From Blastococcus saxobsidens (GTDB lineage Bacteria > Actinomycetota > Actinomycetes > Mycobacteriales > Geodermatophilaceae), in contig NZ_JAAGWG010000025.1 in the NCBI RefSeq assembly GCF_010682065.1, forward strand, positions 24,768 through 88,767: 64,000 nt of DNA. Direction: 5' to 3'. Shown piece after piece: positions 1 through 8,965 of this stretch. The position numbers and the translations under genes were made by a program. Position 1 is the first letter of the stretch, and each line of letters begins with the position of its first letter. The notes beneath the pieces are model-generated. The model searched no databases. It was not told the DNA's origin and saw only the letters and a program-made list of their open reading frames with translations.

Positions 1-909
1 CTTCAGCGACTCGTTCACCTCGGCCATGCGGACGAGGTAGCGGCCCCAGGCGTCGCAGGTGTCGGAGGTCGGCACCTCGAAGTCGTAGGTCTCGTAGCCC
101 AGGTAGGGCTCGACCTTGCGCATGTCCCACGGCAGGCCGGCCGACCGGAGGATCGGCCCGGTGACGCCGAGCGCCAGGCAGCCGGTGACGTCGAGGTAGC
201 CGACGTCCTTGAGCCGGCGCTGCCAGATCGGCTGACCGGTGAGGAGCCGGTGGAAGTCGGCGACCCGCTTGGGCATGACCTCCAGGAACTCGCGGATGTG
301 CTCGACGGCGCCCTCGGGGAGGTCCTGCGCCAGTCCGCCGGGGCGGATGTAGGCGTGGTTCATCCGCAGGCCGGTGATCTCCTCGAGCAGGTCCAGGCAC
401 ATCTCCCGCTCGCGGAAGCCGTTGGTCATCGCGGTGAGCGCGCCGAGCTCCATGCCGCCGGTGGCCAGGCCGACCAGGTGCGAGGCGATCCGGTTGATCT
501 CCATGACCAGGACGCGGATGGTCTGCGCGCGCTGCGGCACCTCGATGCCCAGCAGCTTCTCGACGGCCATGCAGTAGCCGGCCTCGTTGAACAGCGGGGC
601 CAGGTAGTCCATGCGGGTCACGAAGGTCGTGCCCTGCACCCAGTTGCGGTACTCGGTGTTCTTCTCGATGCCGGTGTGCAGATAGCCGATGACCACCCGC
701 GCCTTGGTCACCGTCTCGCCCTCGAGGTCGAGGACCAGGCGCAGCACGCCGTGGGTCGAGGGGTGCTGCGGGCCCATGTTGACCACGAGCCGCTCGTCGG
801 CGTGCGGATCGGCACCGAGTGCGGTGTCCCAGTCCCCGCCGGTGACGGTGTAGACCCGCCCCTCGGTGGTCTCCCGGGAACCGGCGTACGGGTCGTAGGT
901 GGTGGTCAT
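1..909 (-). CDS. nuoD: NADH-quinone oxidoreductase subunit D (partial, C-terminus off the left edge)
   Basis: NuoD is the 49-kDa-type subunit of the hydrophilic arm of respiratory complex I and helps form the quinone pocket. The frame opens with ATG at 909 and stays open for 303 codons to the window edge, so roughly the last third of a protein of about 440 residues is missing. Family stretches are visible: [15 protein letters not shown] from residue 44, [11 protein letters not shown] from residue 80 and [12 protein letters not shown] from residue 181. It starts 10 bp after the nuoC stop codon and is the fourth gene of a nuoA-B-C-D series. The assignment is secure; only the 3' end is unseen. 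Confidence 0.97.
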   Translation of the reverse strand, partial: MTTTYDPYAGSRETTEGRVYTVTGGDWDTALGADPHADERLVVNMGPQHPSTHGVLRLVLDLEGETVTKARVVIGYLHTGIEKNTEYRNWVQGTTFVTRMDYLAPLFNEAGYCMAVEKLLGIEVPQRAQTIRVLVMEINRIASHLVGLATGGMELGALTAMTNGFREREMCLDLLEEITGLRMNHAYIRPGGLAQDLPEGAVEHIREFLEVMPKRVADFHRLLTGQPIWQRRLKDVGYLDVTGCLALGVTGPILRSAGLPWDMRKVEPYLGYETYDFEVPTSDTCDAWGRYLVRMAEVNESLK

Positions 910-919
910 GGCGTGCCCC

Positions 920-1668
920 TCACCGGTAGGCCCGGCGCGTGTCCGGCGGCGGGATGGTGGCGTCGTGGTACTCGACCGGGATCCCGCCCAGCGGGTAGTC
1001 CTTGCGCTGCGGGTGACCGTCCCAGTCGTCGGGCATGAGGATCCGGGTGAGCCCCGGGTGGCCGTCGAAGACGATCCCGAACATGTCGAAGGTCTCCCGC
1101 TCGTGCCAGTCCGCCGTCGGGTAGATCCGGGCGACCGACGGGACGTGCGGGTCCTCGGCGGTGACGGCGACCTCCAGCCGGATCCGGCGCCGGTAGGTCA
1201 TCGAGGTCAGGTGGTAGACGACGTGCAGCCGCGGCCGGCCGGGGTCGACGGCGGGGCCGCCGCTGTCGAGGTAGTCGACGCCGGAGACGCTGCTGCACAG
1301 CTCGAATCGGAGCGCCTCGTCGTCGCGCAGCGCCTGGACCAACTGCAGCAGGTGCTCGCGGCCGACGAAGTAGGTGATCTCGCCGCGGTCGACCAGGACC
1401 CGCTGGACGGCGTCGTCGTAGACCGCCTGCCCCACGGCGTCGATCAGCGCGTCGGTGACCTCGTCGAACCAGCCGCCGTAGGGGCGCTCGGTGGAGTGCA
1501 GGGCCACCGCGCCGCCCGGCTCGACGCGGACCAGGCCGCCGAAGCCGGAGGTGTCGCCGCTGCCGCTGACGCCGAACGAGCCCTTCCGGAACCCGCCCGA
1601 GGGCGCCGTGCTGTCCTCGTAGCCGGCCTCCTCGCGGCCGGGCGCGACGTCGGAACCGCCGTCGTTGC

Positions 1669-1672
<4 letters not shown>
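920..1672 (-). CDS. nuoC: NADH-quinone oxidoreductase subunit C
   Basis: NuoC is the 30-kDa-type subunit of complex I, in the peripheral arm between NuoD and NuoB. The 250-residue product carries the family signature [16 protein letters not shown] near residue 190, then [20 protein letters not shown] at the C-terminus. The first 60 or so residues are Gly/Ser/acid-rich and look like an unstructured extension usual in actinobacteria. The start codon overlaps the nuoB stop by 4 bp, so translation is probably coupled. Confidence 0.96.
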
Positions 1673-2340
<668 letters not shown>

Positions 2341-2353
2341 GGTCAGACTCCCC

Positions 2354-2716
2354 TCAGTCCCACTCGAGCCCGCCGCGCCGCCACTCGTAGGCGAACGCGA
2401 TGAAGACCGTGCCGATGAAGACGGCCATCGCGACCAGGCCGAAGACGCCCAGGGCGTCGTTGTGCACGGCCCACGGGTAGAGGAAGACGATCTCGATGTC
2501 GAAGACGATGAACAGCATCGCCGTCAGGTAGTACTTCACCGGGAAGCGACCGCCGGTGAGCGGCTGGTCCACCGGCTCGATCCCGCACTCGTAGGGCTCG
2601 AGCTTGGCCCGGTTGTGACGGCGCGGACCGACGTAGGGCGCCGCGGTGACCGAGAACAGCGCGAAGGCTGCGGCCAGCACGAAGAGCCCGATGATCGGGA
2701 CGTAGTTCGAGAGCAT
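2354..2716 (-). CDS. nuoA: NADH-quinone oxidoreductase subunit A
   Basis: NuoA is a three-helix membrane subunit of complex I. Helices are visible at about residues 5-27, 62-82 and 90-112, with the family motif YECGIEP in the first loop and [20 protein letters not shown] in helix 2. I chose ATG at 2716 (start MLSNYVPII, 120 residues) over the in-frame GTG at 2725. A TAGGGT -10 hexamer ends 7 nt before this ATG, which suits a leaderless transcript, and the N-terminus then matches usual NuoA length. It is the first gene of nuoA-B-C-D and may have its own promoter besides read-through from the reductase gene upstream. Confidence 0.94.
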   Translation of the reverse strand: MLSNYVPIIGLFVLAAAFALFSVTAAPYVGPRRHNRAKLEPYECGIEPVDQPLTGGRFPVKYYLTAMLFIVFDIEIVFLYPWAVHNDALGVFGLVAMAVFIGTVFIAFAYEWRRGGLEWD

Positions 2717-2761
2717 CAGCGGCACCCTAGGGTGAGGTCGGTCACGTCCGGGTCACTATGG

Positions 2762-2792
2762 CGACACGGAGAGTTCGTGTCGGGTCGACACG
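2762..2792. repeat. Three alternating 7-bp inverted repeats upstream of nuoA
   Basis: Between the reductase gene and nuoA the heptamer CGACACG (2762-2768) is followed by its exact complement CGTGTCG (2776-2782) and again by CGACACG (2786-2792). The middle copy can pair with either neighbour (7-nt or 3-nt loop). Measured from the likely leaderless nuoA start the array covers about -46 to -76. It could be an activator site or a pair of exclusive hairpins in a read-through transcript. Confidence 0.5.
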
Positions 2793-2811
2793 TCGGCACG
2801 GAGGTCATGGC

Positions 2812-4083
2812 TCAGGCCGCCGGGGTGAGTCGGAGGAGGACGGCGAGGGCGCGGTCGACGGCGTCACCGTCCCGGCCGTCGGTCAGGTTGCCCATGAGCC
2901 GCAGCGCGCCGTCGACCAGCGCGGGGCGGCGCAGGCCCCGCGCTGTGGCCAGCCGGACGACGCCGGGGCGGGCGAGCAGGGCGAGGAAGCCCATGCCCAG
3001 CCGGTGGTGACGGCCGAGCTCGTCCCGCAGCCGCTCGGGGTAGCGCTGCAGGACCGCCTCCCGCGCCGCGGCGTCGGGCGCGGCGAGCGCGGCCGCGGCG
3101 GCCTCCGCGGCCATCCGGCCGCTCTCCAGGGCGTAGCTGATCCCCTCGCCGTTGCAGGGGTTGACCGTGCCCGCGGTGTCGCCGGCGAGGAGCAGCCCCC
3201 GCGAGTACGCCGGGCCGCGGCTGAGCGCCATGGGGAGTCCGGCACCGCGCAGCGGGGTGACGGCGTCCTCCTCGCGCAGCCCGTCCTCGGCTGGGAAGAG
3301 GTCCAGCCAGCGCCGGAGGATCACCCGCCGGTCAGCGCCGGTGCCGCGACGGGTGTCGAGCAGGCCGTAGCCGACGTTGGCGGTGCCGTCGCCCATCCCG
3401 AAGATCCAGCCGTAGCCGGGCATCGACTCACGGCTCGGGCCCTCGGCGGTGAGGTCGAAGGCGATGTCGAGGTACTGGTCGTCCGTGCGTCGGCTGCGGA
3501 CGTACCGGCGCAGCGCCACCCCCAGCGGCCGGTCGGTGCGACGCAGCAGGCCCAGGCTCTTGGCCAGCCGACCGGAGAGACCCTCGGCGGAGACGACCAG
3601 CGGTGCGCGCCAGGTCACCGGCTCCCGGTCGTCGCCGGCCTCCGCGCGGACGCCGGCGACCCGTCCGTCGTCGTCCAGCAGCGGCTCGGTGACCGTGGTC
3701 CGGGTGACCAGGCGGGCGCCGGCGTCCTGGGCGTGGGCGGCGAGCAGGGCGTCCAGCTCGCTCCGGGTGCGGACCAGGCCGTGGTCGGGCCACGAGTCCA
3801 GCCGCGGCCAGTCCACCTCGGCGACGCGGCCGCCCCCGTGCACGCGCAGTCCGCGGCGGCGCACCCAGCCCGGTGCGGTCGTGTCCACGCCCATGTCCTG
3901 GAGCGCCTTGACCCCGCGCGGGGTCAGGCCGTCGCCGCAGACCTTCTCCCGGGGGAACTCGGCCTTCTCCAGGAGCGCCACGTCCAGGCCGGTGCGGGCG
4001 AGGTGCCAGGCGGCGCTGGAGCCGGCGGGGCCGGCCCCCACCACGACGACGTCGGCGCGGCGCTCGGCCGTCGCGTCCGCCAT
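2812..4083 (-). CDS. Geranylgeranyl reductase family FAD-dependent oxidoreductase (MenJ-like)
   Basis: This is a flavoprotein of the geranylgeranyl-reductase family, which saturates double bonds in polyprenyl chains. In actinobacteria the genomic partner suggests menaquinone side-chain reduction (MenJ type). The Rossmann motif GAGPAGSSAAW lies at residues 16-26, the internal FAD motif GLLLAGDTAGTVNP near residue 280, and CGDGLTPRGVKAL near residue 50 is typical of the family. ATG at 4083 gives 423 residues; GTG at 4092 is an alternative. It lies directly upstream of nuoA in the same direction and has a Rex operator at its promoter. The menaquinone substrate is inferred, not shown. Confidence 0.88.
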   Translation of the reverse strand: MADATAERRADVVVVGAGPAGSSAAWHLARTGLDVALLEKAEFPREKVCGDGLTPRGVKALQDMGVDTTAPGWVRRRGLRVHGGGRVAEVDWPRLDSWPDHGLVRTRSELDALLAAHAQDAGARLVTRTTVTEPLLDDDGRVAGVRAEAGDDREPVTWRAPLVVSAEGLSGRLAKSLGLLRRTDRPLGVALRRYVRSRRTDDQYLDIAFDLTAEGPSRESMPGYGWIFGMGDGTANVGYGLLDTRRGTGADRRVILRRWLDLFPAEDGLREEDAVTPLRGAGLPMALSRGPAYSRGLLLAGDTAGTVNPCNGEGISYALESGRMAAEAAAAALAAPDAAAREAVLQRYPERLRDELGRHHRLGMGFLALLARPGVVRLATARGLRRPALVDGALRLMGNLTDGRDGDAVDRALAVLLRLTPAA

Positions 4084-4120
4084 GACCACCACCCCCGCTC
4101 CACCGTCGAGTCGCGGGACC

Positions 4121-4138
4121 TTGTGAAAAGGTTCACAA
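4121..4138. promoter_or_regulatory. Rex operator (ROP site) upstream of the reductase-nuo block
   Basis: TTGTGAAAAGGTTCACAA is an exact inverted repeat TTGTGAA-N4-TTCACAA, the consensus operator of the NADH-sensing repressor Rex. It lies about 37 bp upstream of the reductase ATG and about 8-26 bp downstream of the predicted transcription start, where a bound repressor would block RNA polymerase. A rex gene is in the same window at 26894-27556. Confidence 0.85.
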
Positions 4139-4152
4139 AGTCGCTGGGTTTG

Positions 4153-4183
4153 AGTCTAGGTCTGGGTGTGACCTTGCTGACAA
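4153..4183 (-). promoter_or_regulatory. Putative promoter of the reductase gene
   Basis: On the minus strand TTGTCA (4183-4178) and TAGACT (4158-4153) are spaced by 19 nt and resemble -35 and -10 hexamers of the housekeeping sigma factor. Transcription would start near 4146, just upstream of the Rex operator. The 19-nt spacing is longer than ideal. Confidence 0.45.
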
Positions 4184-4191
4184 CACCCCCC

Positions 4192-4833
4192 TCATCGCAG
4201 GGCGCCGATCACCGTCTCGTCGGTGGTCTCGGAGAAGTCGGCGTAGGCCTGGCCCACCGCGCGGAACTCCTCGGGCACGTAGGGGCAGACCAGCTCGTCG
4301 ACCTGTGCGGCCAGGTGGGCGACGACGGAGGGCGGCCCGACGGGCACCGCGACGGTGAGGCGCGCGGGCGAGGCGGCGCGCAGGGCCTGGATCGCGACGC
4401 GGACGGTGGCACCCGTGGCGAGGCCGTCGTCGACCAGGACGACGTGGCGACCGCGGACGGCGGGTGGCGGCCGGTCGCCGCGGTAGGCGGCGCGGCGGCG
4501 GTGGAGCTCGACCAGTTCGCGCTCGCGGACGGCGGCGACGGCGGCGCGGTCGGGGGCCACCCGGTCGACGACCGCCGCGACCCAGACGGTCTCCACGGCG
4601 TCGCCGACCGCGGCGATCGCGCCCATGGCGAGCTCCGGATGACCGGGCACGCCCAGTTTGCGGACGACGAGCACGTCCAGCTCCGCGCCGAGGGCTGCGG
4701 CCACCTCGGCGGCGACGACCACTCCGCCGCGGGGCAGGCCGAGCACGAGTGCCCCCGCGTCGGCCCGCCCGGCGAGCGCGCCCGCCAGGACCCTTCCGGC
4801 GTCACGCCGGTCGGCGTAGCGGACGCGCGGCAC
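4192..4833 (-). CDS. Phosphoribosyltransferase family protein
   Basis: A 213-residue protein with a type I phosphoribosyltransferase fold. The PRPP-binding motif VVLVDDGLATGATVRVA is at about residues 122-138, and LGLPRGGVVVAAEVA near residue 33 is typical of the stand-alone actinobacterial group. Such proteins are widespread, and their substrate is usually unknown; a role in purine or pyrimidine salvage is only a family guess. The start is GTG at 4833. It ends 54 bp upstream of the Rex operator region and is probably a separate unit from the nuo block. Confidence 0.82.
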   Translation of the reverse strand: MPRVRYADRRDAGRVLAGALAGRADAGALVLGLPRGGVVVAAEVAAALGAELDVLVVRKLGVPGHPELAMGAIAAVGDAVETVWVAAVVDRVAPDRAAVAAVRERELVELHRRRAAYRGDRPPPAVRGRHVVLVDDGLATGATVRVAIQALRAASPARLTVAVPVGPPSVVAHLAAQVDELVCPYVPEEFRAVGQAYADFSETTDETVIGALR

Positions 4834-4838
4834 GCCGG

Positions 4839-4970
4839 CTACACCACCGGCACCGGGTCCGACTCCGGCTGGGGCTCACCCGGCTGATCGGGGTCCGGCT
4901 TCGGGATGGGGTCCGGCAACGGCTCGACCGGGGACGGCTCGTTCGGCTGCGGTTCGGGCGAGGTGGTCAT
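4839..4970 (-). CDS. Small proline/aspartate-rich protein (43 aa)
   Basis: A short frame starting with ATG at 4970 encodes 43 residues dominated by Pro, Asp and Glu, with PEP and PDP steps, and no hydrophobic segment. It stops 5 bp before the phosphoribosyltransferase start codon, so it may be the leading gene of that pair. The Shine-Dalgarno match is weak. No function is recognised. It could be a disordered protein or a chance frame; the strict Pro/acid composition favours real coding. Confidence 0.45.
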   Translation of the reverse strand: MTTSPEPQPNEPSPVEPLPDPIPKPDPDQPGEPQPESDPVPVV

Positions 4971-5080
4971 GGTCCCGACGCTAGTAGAAGCGGCGGCTCC
5001 CAGCAGGCGCAGGAACGACTGCTCACCGGACGCCGGGGGCACCCGCCGTCCGGCCGGCACGGCGTGCCGGGGATCGCAGG

Positions 5081-6598
5081 TCAGAAGGGCGGCGGGTCCA
5101 CGGGCCGTCGCGGTGGTCGTGGCGGTGGTGGGAGGGCCGGTTGATCGGTGAGGTCGCGCAGGCCCGGCGGGCGGGTCGTGCGGGTGATCCCGCTGGGCGT
5201 GGTCACCGACAGGGTGCCGTCGGGCAGCAGCTCGAAGCGCCAGTCACGGGCGAAGGTCTTGAGCCGGTGATGGGTGCGGCACAGGCAGCACAGGTTCTCG
5301 CAGCCGGTGCGTCCACCGCAGTCGTAGGGCAGCACGTGGTCGGCGTCGGTGCGCCCGGCCGGCTGCGAGCAGCCCGGATGCCGGCACGTCCGGTCCCGCA
5401 GCCGCAGGAAACGCTCCTGCGCGGCGGACGGGTCGTGGCCGTCCACCGGCATCGGGCGGCCGACGATCGAGCAGCCGCATGCGGCCTCCCCGCCGTGCCT
5501 GCGACAGCCACGCACCGCGAGGCGGCGCAGCTCGGCGGCCGAGACGGCCGCCAGCACGGCGCCGTCCTCGTCGACGACGGCCACCGCCAGGCTCCCTCCG
5601 TCCGGGGTCCGGACCCCGAGCGCGCCGAGCTGGGCGAGCAGCTCGCGCAGATGCCCGGCCGTGATCGGGGTGCCGTCCACGCTCGGCCCCAGCTCCCCAC
5701 CGGCGACCACGCCGTCACGGGGCGGACCGGCCGCCGGGTGCAGCGCCGGCAGCGGAGCGACCACCGTGACGTGCCCGGTCACCGCGGGACGGGAGGTGTC
5801 CCACGGCCGCAGCACCAGCGCCGCGTGCGCCTCTGCGCGCAGCACCCCGATCGGCCGGTCGTCCCCGCCGGTCCTCGCCAGCTGCGCGGCCTGGTCGATC
5901 GTCGACCACATCGCCGCCGCCACCGGCGCGGGCAGCTCGCTGGTCAGCGCCGACATCCCGTCGCCGATCGGGCGGACGCGCACGTCGGCCCGCGCCTCGG
6001 CCTCGATCCGCCGCCGCTCGGCGAACTCCTCGTCGGCAGCGACCGCGGCCGCCACCAACCGCCGGCGCAACCGGCCCGAGGACAGCCGTGCCGCCACCGG
6101 CAGCAGCGCCGGGACGACCACGCCGACGACCTCGTCGGAGGCGTGCCCGAGCACGTCGGCGAACACCCGTGCGCGGAACCAGTCCAGCCGCCCCTCACCG
6201 CACGCCGCCCACACCGCGGGCATCCGCTCGACCAGTGCATAGGAGTCCGAGAGCACCCCGGCCGCGAAGGTCGGCGAGCAGTTCAGCACCAGCGCCAGTT
6301 CCTGGGGCAGGAACTCGCTCGCTCCCGGCACCGGCGAGCCGGGACCCCGGCGTCGCGCACCGGGGTGGCCGGGCGGCGGGTCATCGGTGTCGGGCCGGTC
6401 CCCCGCCAGCGCCATGACCAGCTCCGCCTCGTAGGCGGAGTCCATCGCCCTGCGCGCCTGGACGCGCTGCAGCTCCGCGGCCTTCTCCGCTGGCGACAGC
6501 AGGCCGACCGGCAGACGTGGCACCGTGGGCCGCTGCTCCTGGAGCCAGCCGACGAGCGCACCCTCGACCGCGCTGCGGGGCGGCGCGGCGGTGGTCAT
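5081..6598 (-). CDS. DUF222 / HNH endonuclease (13E12-repeat family)
   Basis: A 505-residue member of the DUF222-HNH family, the 13E12 repeat proteins of mycobacteria. Residues 40-380 form the DUF222 part. The C-terminal HNH nuclease centre (about residues 400-450) shows CRHPGCSQPAGRTDADHV, then CENLCCLCRTHHRLKTF, with the His, Asn and His residues and the four metal-binding cysteines in place. The family is tied to DNA damage; its substrate is unknown. The ATG at 6598 follows a TATGTT -10 hexamer by 6 nt, and this hexamer lies inside a perfect SOS box, so induction by DNA damage is likely. A Pro/Arg-rich tail ends the protein. Confidence 0.92.
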   Translation of the reverse strand: MTTAAPPRSAVEGALVGWLQEQRPTVPRLPVGLLSPAEKAAELQRVQARRAMDSAYEAELVMALAGDRPDTDDPPPGHPGARRRGPGSPVPGASEFLPQELALVLNCSPTFAAGVLSDSYALVERMPAVWAACGEGRLDWFRARVFADVLGHASDEVVGVVVPALLPVAARLSSGRLRRRLVAAAVAADEEFAERRRIEAEARADVRVRPIGDGMSALTSELPAPVAAAMWSTIDQAAQLARTGGDDRPIGVLRAEAHAALVLRPWDTSRPAVTGHVTVVAPLPALHPAAGPPRDGVVAGGELGPSVDGTPITAGHLRELLAQLGALGVRTPDGGSLAVAVVDEDGAVLAAVSAAELRRLAVRGCRRHGGEAACGCSIVGRPMPVDGHDPSAAQERFLRLRDRTCRHPGCSQPAGRTDADHVLPYDCGGRTGCENLCCLCRTHHRLKTFARDWRFELLPDGTLSVTTPSGITRTTRPPGLRDLTDQPALPPPPRPPRRPVDPPPF

Positions 6599-6602
6599 GG
6601 GT

Positions 6603-6616
6603 CGAACATATGTTCG
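6603..6616. promoter_or_regulatory. LexA operator (SOS box) over the nuclease promoter
   Basis: CGAACATATGTTCG is an exact CGAAC-N4-GTTCG palindrome, the LexA box of Gram-positive bacteria and actinobacteria. It ends 5 bp before the nuclease ATG. The TATGTT in its right half is placed as the -10 hexamer of a leaderless promoter, so LexA binding would directly block RNA polymerase. Confidence 0.88.
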
Positions 6617-6676
6617 GGGTACGACAGTTCTCGTCGATCCGGCGGTCCGGCCCGTCGTTCGCGAGGGCCTCGACGA

Positions 6677-7396
6677 TCAGACCTTGCGGCCCCGGTGCAG
6701 CGCGACGATGCCGCCGGTGAGGTTCTGCCAGGCCACGTCGGACCAGCCGGCGTCCTGCACGCGCCCGGCCAGCGCGGCCTGGTCGGGCCAGGCGCGGATC
6801 GACTCGGCCAGGTAGACGTAGGCCTCGGGATTGCTGCTCACCGCCCGGGCGATCCGCGGCAGCGCCTTCATCAGGTACTCGGTGTAGACGGTGCGGAACG
6901 GCGACCACGTGGGGCTGGAGAACTCGCAGACCACCAGCGTGCCGCCGGGCCTGGTGACCCGGGCGAACTCGCGCAGCGCTGCGTCGGGGTCGGCCACGTT
7001 GCGCAGGCCGAAGGAGATGACGACGCCGTCGACGCTCTCGTCGGCCAGCGGCAGGGCCATCGCGTCGCCGGCCACCTTGGGCACCCGACGGGCGGCACCG
7101 GCGCGCAGCATCCCCTGGGAGAAGTCGCAGGCGATGGCTCGCACACCCCCGGCCGCCAGCTCCACGGTGGAGACCGCCGTGCCGGCCGCGACGTCGAGCA
7201 CGGTCTGCCCCGGCTGGGCACCCAGCGCCTCCCGGGTGGCCCGCCGCCAGGAGGCGTCGAGGCCGCCCGACAGCACGGTGTTGGTGACGTCGTAGCGCTT
7301 CGCGACGCGGTCGAACATGGCCGCGACCTCGGCCGGTCGCTTGTCGAGCCCGGCCCGCAGGCCGGCGGTGTGCGGGTTCTCTCGCCGGTCTGCCAC
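6677..7396 (-). CDS. menG: Demethylmenaquinone methyltransferase
   Basis: MenG/UbiE methylates demethylmenaquinone using S-adenosylmethionine, the last step of menaquinone synthesis. The 239-residue product has family motif [19 protein letters not shown] near residue 34, SAM motif [17 protein letters not shown] near residue 66, and the family signature around [22 protein letters not shown]. It starts with GTG at 7396, 7 nt after a TAGCGT -10 hexamer, so the mRNA is probably leaderless. It is divergent from menF with a 35-bp gap. Confidence 0.96.
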   Translation of the reverse strand: MADRRENPHTAGLRAGLDKRPAEVAAMFDRVAKRYDVTNTVLSGGLDASWRRATREALGAQPGQTVLDVAAGTAVSTVELAAGGVRAIACDFSQGMLRAGAARRVPKVAGDAMALPLADESVDGVVISFGLRNVADPDAALREFARVTRPGGTLVVCEFSSPTWSPFRTVYTEYLMKALPRIARAVSSNPEAYVYLAESIRAWPDQAALAGRVQDAGWSDVAWQNLTGGIVALHRGRKV

Positions 7397-7431
7397 GGCA
7401 TCGACGCTACAAGGCCTCTTACTCTGATCAC

Positions 7432-8691
7432 GTGACCGCGGCCGCCCTGACCTCCCCGGCAGCGGCGTCGCGCACCGTCACCACGGTCCGGTCCGACGCG
7501 GCCGGCGAGCTGCTGGACCTGCTCCCGGCCACCGGCGGCCTGTCCTGGGTGCGCCGCGGCGAGGGCCTGGTCGGCTGGGGCGAGGCCGCCCGGCTGGAGG
7601 TCACCGGCCCGCGCGCGCTGGCCCGGGCGGCCGCCTGGTGGGACGAGTACACCGCCGCCCTCGACGTCGACGACGAGCTGGGGGTGCCCGGCTCCGGGCC
7701 GGTGCTGTTCGCCAGCATCGCCTTCGACCCGGTCGCGGGGACGTCGGTGTTCGTCGTCCCCGAGGTCGTCGTGGGACGACGGGACGGCGTCGGCTGGGTC
7801 ACCGCTGTCGGCACCGCCCCGACCCTGCCCGCCCCGCACCAGCACGACGACGGCCCGGCTCTCCGCCTCCGCTACGCCGACGGCGCCCTGGACCCGGCGA
7901 GCTGGTGCGCCGCCGTGGCGGCGGCCGTGCAGCGGATCGACGCCGGCGAGCTGGCCAAGGTGGTGCTCGCCCGCGACCTGCTCGTCTCCGCCGACGTCCC
8001 GCTGGACCCGCGCCGGATGCTGCGCCGGCTGGCCGCGCGCTTCCCCGACTGCTGGACCTTCGCCGTCGACGGGCTGCTGGGGGCGACGCCGGAGCTGCTG
8101 CTGCGCCGCACCGGCCGGCAGCTGTCGGCGCGCGTGCTCGCCGGCACCGCGCCCCGAGGCGCCGGCGCCGAGGACGAGCGGCTGGCCCGGGCGCTGCTGG
8201 CCTCCGCCAAGGACCGCGCCGAGCACACCCTCGCCGTCGACTCCCTGGTGCAGGCGCTGGAGCCCTACTGCGCCGCCCTCGACGCCCCGGCCGAGCCGCA
8301 GCTGCTCACCCTGGCCAACGTGCGGCACCTGGCCACCGACCTGCTCGGCACGCAGGCCGCCGGCGGCCCCGCCTCCGGCGCGGACCTGCTGGAGCTCGTC
8401 GGCGCCGTGCACCCGACCGCGGCCGTCTGCGGCACCCCCACCCCCGACGCCGCCGCGCTGATCCGCGAGCTGGAGGGCATGGACCGCGGCCGCTACGCCG
8501 GGCCCGTCGGCTGGCTGGACGCGAGCGGCGACGGCGAGTTCGGGCTGGCGCTGCGCTGCGCCGAGCTCGTCGGCGACGACGGCGCGCGGCTGTTCGCCGG
8601 CTGTGGGATCGTCGCCGGCTCCGACCCGGCCGCCGAGCTGGCCGAGACCCAGTCGAAGTTCGCCGCCTTCCAGGCCGCACTCGAGGGCTGA
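7432..8691 (+). CDS. menF: Isochorismate synthase
   Basis: A chorismate-binding enzyme that makes isochorismate, the first committed step of menaquinone synthesis. The 419-residue product has [19 protein letters not shown] near residue 180, the family core [20 protein letters not shown] near residue 240, and [18 protein letters not shown] near residue 324. GTG at 7432 lies 6 nt after TACTCT (7420-7425), consistent with a leaderless transcript. Its neighbours (menG, menD, menC, menE, menA) favour MenF over a siderophore-type isochorismate synthase or anthranilate synthase. Confidence 0.93.
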   Translation: MTAAALTSPAAASRTVTTVRSDAAGELLDLLPATGGLSWVRRGEGLVGWGEAARLEVTGPRALARAAAWWDEYTAALDVDDELGVPGSGPVLFASIAFDPVAGTSVFVVPEVVVGRRDGVGWVTAVGTAPTLPAPHQHDDGPALRLRYADGALDPASWCAAVAAAVQRIDAGELAKVVLARDLLVSADVPLDPRRMLRRLAARFPDCWTFAVDGLLGATPELLLRRTGRQLSARVLAGTAPRGAGAEDERLARALLASAKDRAEHTLAVDSLVQALEPYCAALDAPAEPQLLTLANVRHLATDLLGTQAAGGPASGADLLELVGAVHPTAAVCGTPTPDAAALIRELEGMDRGRYAGPVGWLDASGDGEFGLALRCAELVGDDGARLFAGCGIVAGSDPAAELAETQSKFAAFQAALEG

Positions 8692-8712
8692 GGCCCCGAG
8701 CGGACCACCGGG

Positions 8713-8853
8713 TCAGCGGGCCCCGACCAGCACGAGGTCGGTCGGGGTGGCCTCGGCGGGAGCGGTGTCCCCCAGAGCGAATCCGGCGATCCCGGCGGCG
8801 ACCGCGACCGTTGCCGCCAGCAGGCGGAACGAGCGCAGCAGGTGCTGGGTCAT
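8713..8853 (-). CDS. Small secreted or membrane-anchored protein (46 aa)
   Basis: ATG at 8853 is preceded at good spacing by the strong Shine-Dalgarno stretch AGAGGAG. The 46-residue product starts with charged MTQHLLRSFR, followed by a hydrophobic Ala/Val/Leu segment (residues 11-29) and a probable cleavage region ending ALGDTAPAEA, so it looks like a tiny signal-peptide or single-helix protein. It is convergent with menF, 21 bp away. No family is recognised. The clear ribosome-binding site makes it credible despite its size. Confidence 0.55.
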   Translation of the reverse strand: MTQHLLRSFRLLAATVAVAAGIAGFALGDTAPAEATPTDLVLVGAR

Positions 8854-8965
8854 CGTCGAACTCCTCTCACCGCTCCCGCCGGGGCGCGTCCCCCGTGCCA
8901 GGAGGACTCTGCCGCGCCAACCGCAGGGCACCCGCGAGGCAACCGCAAGGAATCCGCAGGATTCC

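Noticed and set aside
2758..4887. A 709-codon rightward frame across the reductase and phosphoribosyltransferase genes
   Set aside because: No domain is recognisable and both true genes on the other strand have motifs; GC bias removes stop codons.
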